Of a stretch of 11,855 nucleotides of DNA, positions 8,140-11,855 are shown piece by piece. Under the pieces are notes generated by a model that saw only the letters and a program-made list of their open reading frames with translations, was not told the DNA's origin and did not search any database. A program made the position numbers and the translations under genes. Numbering within the stretch: the stretch's first letter is position 1; the number at the start of each line of letters is the position of its first letter. The DNA comes from Phoronis pallida (lineage: Eukaryota; Phoronida; Phoronidae), in assembly GCA_028565715.1 (NCBI GenBank), contig JAOXYC010196908.1, positions 1 through 11,855 of the forward strand, written 5' to 3'.

Positions 8140-8424
8140 CTCGCCATTTTGGGACACTTTGAAATTAATTATCTTTGGAAATTTGACTTGTCCCAAAATC
8201 GCGGGTATATGTTTTCCGGGTGTCCCAATTTGGTGAACATAAAAAAATTACAAATTTTCTCAGGTGTCCCAATTTCACAGAACAGGTGAGTGTTGTGAAA
8301 ATTTGAGCTTGTCCCAATTTGGTGAAAACGTAAAATCGATTTTTTGACCTTGTCCCAATTTTGTGAGTAGCTTACTGAAAAAATTAATTTTGCAAATAAT
8401 TTTTGTTGTCCCAAATTGGTGAAA
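8140..8424. repeat. Degenerate TGTCCCAATTTGGTGA repeat array with one inverted copy
   Basis: Six direct copies of a motif close to TGTCCCAATTTGGTGAA begin at 8189, 8221, 8265, 8310, 8351 and 8407 (spacings 32, 44, 45, 41 and 56 bp). Upstream of most copies lies a shared AAATTTGASCT-like string, giving a loose unit of about 45 bp. One further copy is inverted at 8140-8156 and forms an imperfect hairpin with the first direct copy (8189-8205), with arms of 17 nt and about 14 matches. The TGTCCC core is invariant, while spacers are A/T-rich and variable in length. Two overlapping minus-strand frames (8169-8414, 8275-8559) show recurring Gly-Thr/Trp-Asp-Lys peptides only because the DNA repeats. 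It may be a decayed minisatellite, internal repeats of a transposon, or a multi-site protein-binding array. Confidence 0.8.
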
Positions 8425-9351
8425 AAATACCTTATAACCTGACTGTAACTGATGACTACTGTAAGCTAAGAACCAATGCAGAGTTTGCCCGGTCATTGGC
8501 ATGGATCTCTGCTTGATCATTTTGTCCATTTTCAAATTTGGTATTAAATATGTTTCCATTTGTTTTACTACAGATTTGGTAGCGACAATATCACAAACTT
8601 TTTAAATGATAAGAAAATTTAAAAAGTGAAAGATTGCATGAAGAAATATTTGCCGGTGCCTTTTAAGCAAAGAGACCATTAGTTGAGGAAAGTTTCGGAC
8701 TTTGTTGAATGTGATTTATATTTGTCAGTCAAATGATTGATGCCCGGAGTGATACCAATACCCTGGTTTCAAATGCACAATATGTTTCAGTTTCCTAATG
8801 TTAAACTTTTAGAAAAGATAAAATTGAACAACATTTCTATTAATAAGATATTCAAGCATCTACTTATCTAGCAATTGATATATTGGGAATAACACTTGAG
8901 ATAAGCAACTTTGGTACAATTTTTATTGAGTAAATATTTTTTGATATTATCAATCAACATTTTGGACCCAGATGAACTACAAATGAACTAAGCAGGTGAT
9001 TGTAATGCTTATTTCACATAGGTGATTCAACCTTGATTAATATTAAGCGAAAAGATTAGGAATGTTTTTTGACCTGCAAAATTATGTACAGTGATGGTTA
9101 AAAAGTGAAGAAAATGTTTATTCATAATAATAATATTAATTTTTGACTTGAGACAGCTGAAAATAAAATATATCGTTCAACAAAAATACAGTTTACTAAT
9201 TACAATTTTTTTTTTATTTTCTTGTATTGAGGAGCCGTAGCATTCAGAAAAAAAAGTTTTTTATTAATTGCAACATGTTTCGATTGGAGTATCCATCATT
9301 GTCAAGCTTTATTAGTTTTACAACAGACTATGTATAAAATTGATTCATGCA
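8425..9351. other. A+T-rich non-coding stretch
   Basis: No gene. A CTTATCT/AGATAAG inverted pair lies at 8863-8905 and a short ATA-rich patch near 9123-9138. The remainder is plain A/T-rich sequence with long T-runs. Confidence 0.55.
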
Positions 9352-9401
9352 TTTCCAGGTACGTTATCCAGGTGTAATCATTGATAACACACACCTGGAA
9401 A
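9352..9401. repeat. Imperfect hairpin with CAGGT-containing arms
   Basis: TTTCCAGGTACGTTATC (9352-9368) pairs with GATAACACACACCTGGAAA (9383-9401) apart from two extra bases, leaving a loop of about 14 nt. The loop contains another CCAGGTG, so alternative pairing with CACCTGG is possible. It forms the left part of the E-box cluster. Confidence 0.6.
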
Positions 9402-9497
9402 CAGACCTCTTACCCCAATGTTTCACCTGTCGTTTGAATCATTACACATACTAACTGCCTTTACCTAATGAGTCAGGTAAGACATTAGTGACAGGTA
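9356..9497. promoter_or_regulatory. Dense E-box (CAGGTR) cluster with AP-1 site
   Basis: Six CAGGTR or CACCTG elements occur in 142 bp: CAGGTA 9356-9361, CAGGTG 9369-9374, CACCTG 9392-9397, CACCTG 9424-9429, CAGGTA 9474-9479 and CAGGTA 9492-9497. A perfect AP-1 site TGAGTCA lies at 9469-9475, overlapping the fifth. CAGGTG-type E-boxes are bound by bHLH activators and by ZEB/Snail zinc-finger repressors. In DNA of this composition well under one such site would be expected in this length. Some copies are not independent, since they pair in the hairpin at 9352-9401 and the last two lie in a short direct repeat. Motif clustering is seen; enhancer function is inferred. Confidence 0.35.
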
Positions 9498-10010
9498 CCG
9501 AGATATGCATCATTAAAAAAAATAATATAAGATATCGCTGACCAATGATAAAACAAGTTAGAAAATCAAAATAGTAAACATGTTTGACTAGTAATTGAAG
9601 TGTTTGGTGGTTTAAATGACCAATTAGCTTAAAAATAAACATAAAAGTGTGATTATTCATAAAATAAGCTATTTTTTTTAGTTACTCATTTGCAATCAAT
9701 TAATTACCTTGTGAACAGTGGAACTCTAACCATTGGTTGGTATGAAACACAAAATAATTTAATAACAAAGCAATGCAAAAATTTAAGTTTGATGCTCAGC
9801 ACAGTTATTATATATTGTTTGGCAGCCAAAATATGGAAAGTTAATTATTGACCCGTTTGCATTTAAATTTCTGCTCCATGAAATTTTCCCACATTCTGTT
9901 ATAAGTCCCAAAGCATTCTTTACAACAATATATTATGTAATGACTTTCCCATTGTAAAAACATGGAGGTATGCGGATACTGATTGAAATGAAAACATCTA
10001 GCAGCTAGAT
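9498..10010. other. A+T-rich non-coding stretch
   Basis: No gene. Near the end, ATCTAG/CTAGAT form a perfect 6-bp hairpin with a 3-nt loop (9996-10010). A 75-codon minus-strand frame (9841-10068) begins with a hydrophobic stretch but has no other support and is not called. Confidence 0.55.
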
Positions 10011-10017
10011 TGAAGGG

Positions 10018-10080
10018 ATAACAGGTAATAAGGAAAATAATAACACATTTTGTGATAACAAATAACAAGTCACGAATAAC
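10018..10080. repeat. Run of five ATAAC motifs
   Basis: ATAAC starts at 10018, 10040, 10055, 10062 and 10076. The spacing is irregular and the flanks differ, so this is a motif cluster rather than a true tandem repeat. It may simply reflect A-rich composition. Confidence 0.25.
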
Positions 10081-11118
10081 GTCACTTGTGTTTTGGGAGC
10101 AAGTGGCAATGCCCCATGAAAGCTAAGTGTTTAAACTGTTCAAGTTTAGATGCATTTCCCATTTTTGAGGCATTATGGGTATCATAATTTAATTGATGAC
10201 TGTTGTATGTTCTTAGAATTCTAAAAAAAACAACCAAGTTTTTAAGTTGGCAACATCTTAAAAAAACAGCACATTTCTTTAAAATTACCAATGGCAATAA
10301 GCCATGACTGCGGAGACCAAAATGAAGCACATATACAAAGACTTTTAGTCAGGAAGTTGTAACTTTAATATTAAAATATTTAAGTGAAAACTTCTTGATT
10401 AGAATCTTTGCAGTATCTTTATCAAGCCACTTAAATAAAACTTTATTTTAGGCGTTACATTTAGCAGGAATTGGAGTTTTGTTTCTCTCTTTTTTAAAAA
10501 AAACAACATGTTAATTACTGGGTGGAGTCCTTCATTATGAAATGTTGCTCATAATATCTTTTAAAAATATCAAAAAAAAATTTAAAATGAAAAAATCCAA
10601 ATTTCCTAGAAATTGTCAAGTGATAAGCCCTGGAAACAAAATGCAAACACTCAACTTTAAAAACATCTGCGGCTTTATTTTTGATTTTTTTTTATTGAGA
10701 TAAAACCGTCTTAACCCAGTTTTTTGTCACAAACATTAATCAATTGAGATGTGAAACTGAAATATGGACCATCTTCATTTCTCTTTTCAGTTTTGCTACT
10801 TAGGGCAGATTGATTGGGATGCATTAAATTTTCAGTTTAAATTTGCCTTTTAATATTTTGCTAACTGTAAATTATTTTTCGATGTCATTTAGTGGTTCGT
10901 TATCCTCATAGATTGAAAAATAATCTGATCCTATGTGCAATGGATCATTAGGCATATAAATCGTTAATAAAGTAGGCACCTTTATTTTCATGATTTATTA
11001 CTCAGTATCCATGCACTAAAATGGACAAGTGGCAGCCATACAAATGATTACACAAGAAAATATTTTCTTTTCTATACATAGTGAAAAGAATTACGAGTTT
11101 TACTTTCTATTTTTGTTC
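10081..11118. other. A+T-rich non-coding stretch
   Basis: No gene or repeat family is visible. A splice-acceptor-like TTCATTTCTCTTTTCAG ends near 10790, but the sequence after it meets a TAG in one frame within a few codons and no donor follows convincingly. Short chance frames only. Confidence 0.55.
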
Positions 11119-11160
11119 ACCTCCCGGACGAATTAAATTTGCTGTTGACCGAGGGGGTCT
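11119..11160. repeat. Short imperfect inverted repeat, C-rich/G-rich arms
   Basis: ACCTCCCGG (11119-11127) faces CCGAGGGGGT (11149-11158) as imperfect complements. The CGGACGA within it also occurs at 2110-2116 next to a CCCTCGG string, suggesting both may be traces of one dispersed repeat. Weak evidence. Confidence 0.25.
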
Positions 11161-11855
11161 ATCAGTTTCTATGGATTATAAAACTTATGATTAGGATTAA
11201 TGTGTGACAGTTTTATGGTTCGGATGTTTTATAGCAGATTTAGCTGAGATTTATGCATTATCCATGCCTGGCTGTTTAGTTGCGGGTGAAATGTTTAGAG
11301 AGTTCAGCACCTCAGTTCAGGCTTCAATGCTGAGGATTAAAGAATTTCATTGAACCACAAATTATTGCTGTATAGCTGCTATAATCTGATCAAATCATTT
11401 TAGCAGTTGGGTTATAACTATGGTAAATTTTATGGGATCCAGCACCATTCAAACCCCATTGAAGCATTTAATATTGAGGTGTATGCATAAGTGGAAGAGA
11501 GAAGCATTTGAACATTTCTAGCGCTGTAGAGAGGAGAGAAAAATGATGTAGATGTTGGGATCGTGTTAGCATTTAATACATTTGAAGATAATAATCTTAA
11601 TTACATTAATGAAAAGCTATACTTGGATTTGGAATAAATATCTTGTTCAGACACCTTTAGTTTAATAATAAGTAAAGGGAACCTTATTTAGCAAATCAAT
11701 TTAAAAAACTTTTTGATTTTACACCCTTCATGTACAAACAAATTAATAGTACAAATACCCCCAAAATATTTCTATCTAATATCCACTTCCAGCCACAATT
11801 ATTTATTCTCTTTAATCAACACAGGCAATTAATTATAGTTAGGTGGAGTTATACC
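11161..11855. other. A+T-rich non-coding stretch to the window end
   Basis: No open frame of useful length, RNA gene or repeat is visible. The last 80 bases include an acceptor-like pyrimidine tract ending CAACACAG (11817-11824) followed quickly by stop codons, so no exon is called. Confidence 0.55.

Noticed and set aside
8169-8559. Minus-strand frames with recurring peptides (IGTPEK, LGHPEN, NWDK) as a repeat protein
   Set aside because: The peptide likeness comes from the repeated DNA. Adjacent copies are 44 bp apart, so homologous bases fall in different codon phases, and the spacing is not kept to multiples of three.
10013-10029. Near match to the 18-bp I-SceI homing endonuclease site
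   Set aside because: One base is missing from the GGG run and another differs. There is no endonuclease gene or intron context, so it is most likely chance.
9841-10330. Minus-strand frames of 75 and 82 codons, the first with a hydrophobic N-terminus
   Set aside because: A hydrophobic start is expected from A+T-rich codons. No cleavage site, mature domain or splice structure supports a secreted protein.
10770-10800. Pyrimidine tract ending TTTTCAG as a splice acceptor
   Set aside because: No convincing donor or open exon follows. Such tracts are common in T-rich DNA.

Overview
The window looks like non-coding nuclear DNA of an animal. By eye it is about two thirds A+T, with long A and T runs and stop codons spread through all six frames. 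The longest open frame is 96 codons, and no frame has a recognisable domain, signal peptide with a mature part, or codon signature. I see no operon, Shine-Dalgarno site, rRNA, intact tRNA, CRISPR array or bacterial insertion sequence. A decayed tRNA-related SINE, two fold-back elements and a dispersed CCGAG-type motif suit an intergenic region or long intron of a metazoan, perhaps a marine invertebrate. The taxon is a guess from texture, not a recognised gene.

Layout. Positions 1-1440 are A+T-rich filler with one denser block (541-720) holding a forkhead-like site and a CACCTG/CAGGTA pair. A tRNA-related SINE remnant lies on the minus strand at 1442-1535. A G+C-richer block at 2031-2231 carries a YY1-like AAGATGGCGG. 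A GATA-motif cluster inside an inverted repeat lies at 2692-2798. A 74-codon open frame at 3382-3606 sits in locally G+C-richer DNA but has no recognisable product.

The centre holds two separate fold-back (palindromic) elements, 4192-4336 and 4599-4811, only about 260 bp apart. Each would form a long hairpin if transcribed. Filler follows to about 7020, where a perfect CRE palindrome sits beside a possible transposon terminus.

The most distinctive structure is at 8140-8424. Six direct copies of a TGTCCCAATTTGGTGA-type motif, spaced 32-56 bp apart, are preceded by one inverted copy. I cannot assign this array to a family. At 9352-9500 six CAGGTR/CACCTG E-boxes and a perfect AP-1 site cluster within about 150 bp, with a hairpin at the left end; this is the best enhancer candidate. 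The rest, to 11855, is A+T-rich with minor palindromes.

No genes can be shown to work together. The window is best read as repeat remnants with a few candidate cis-regulatory clusters.
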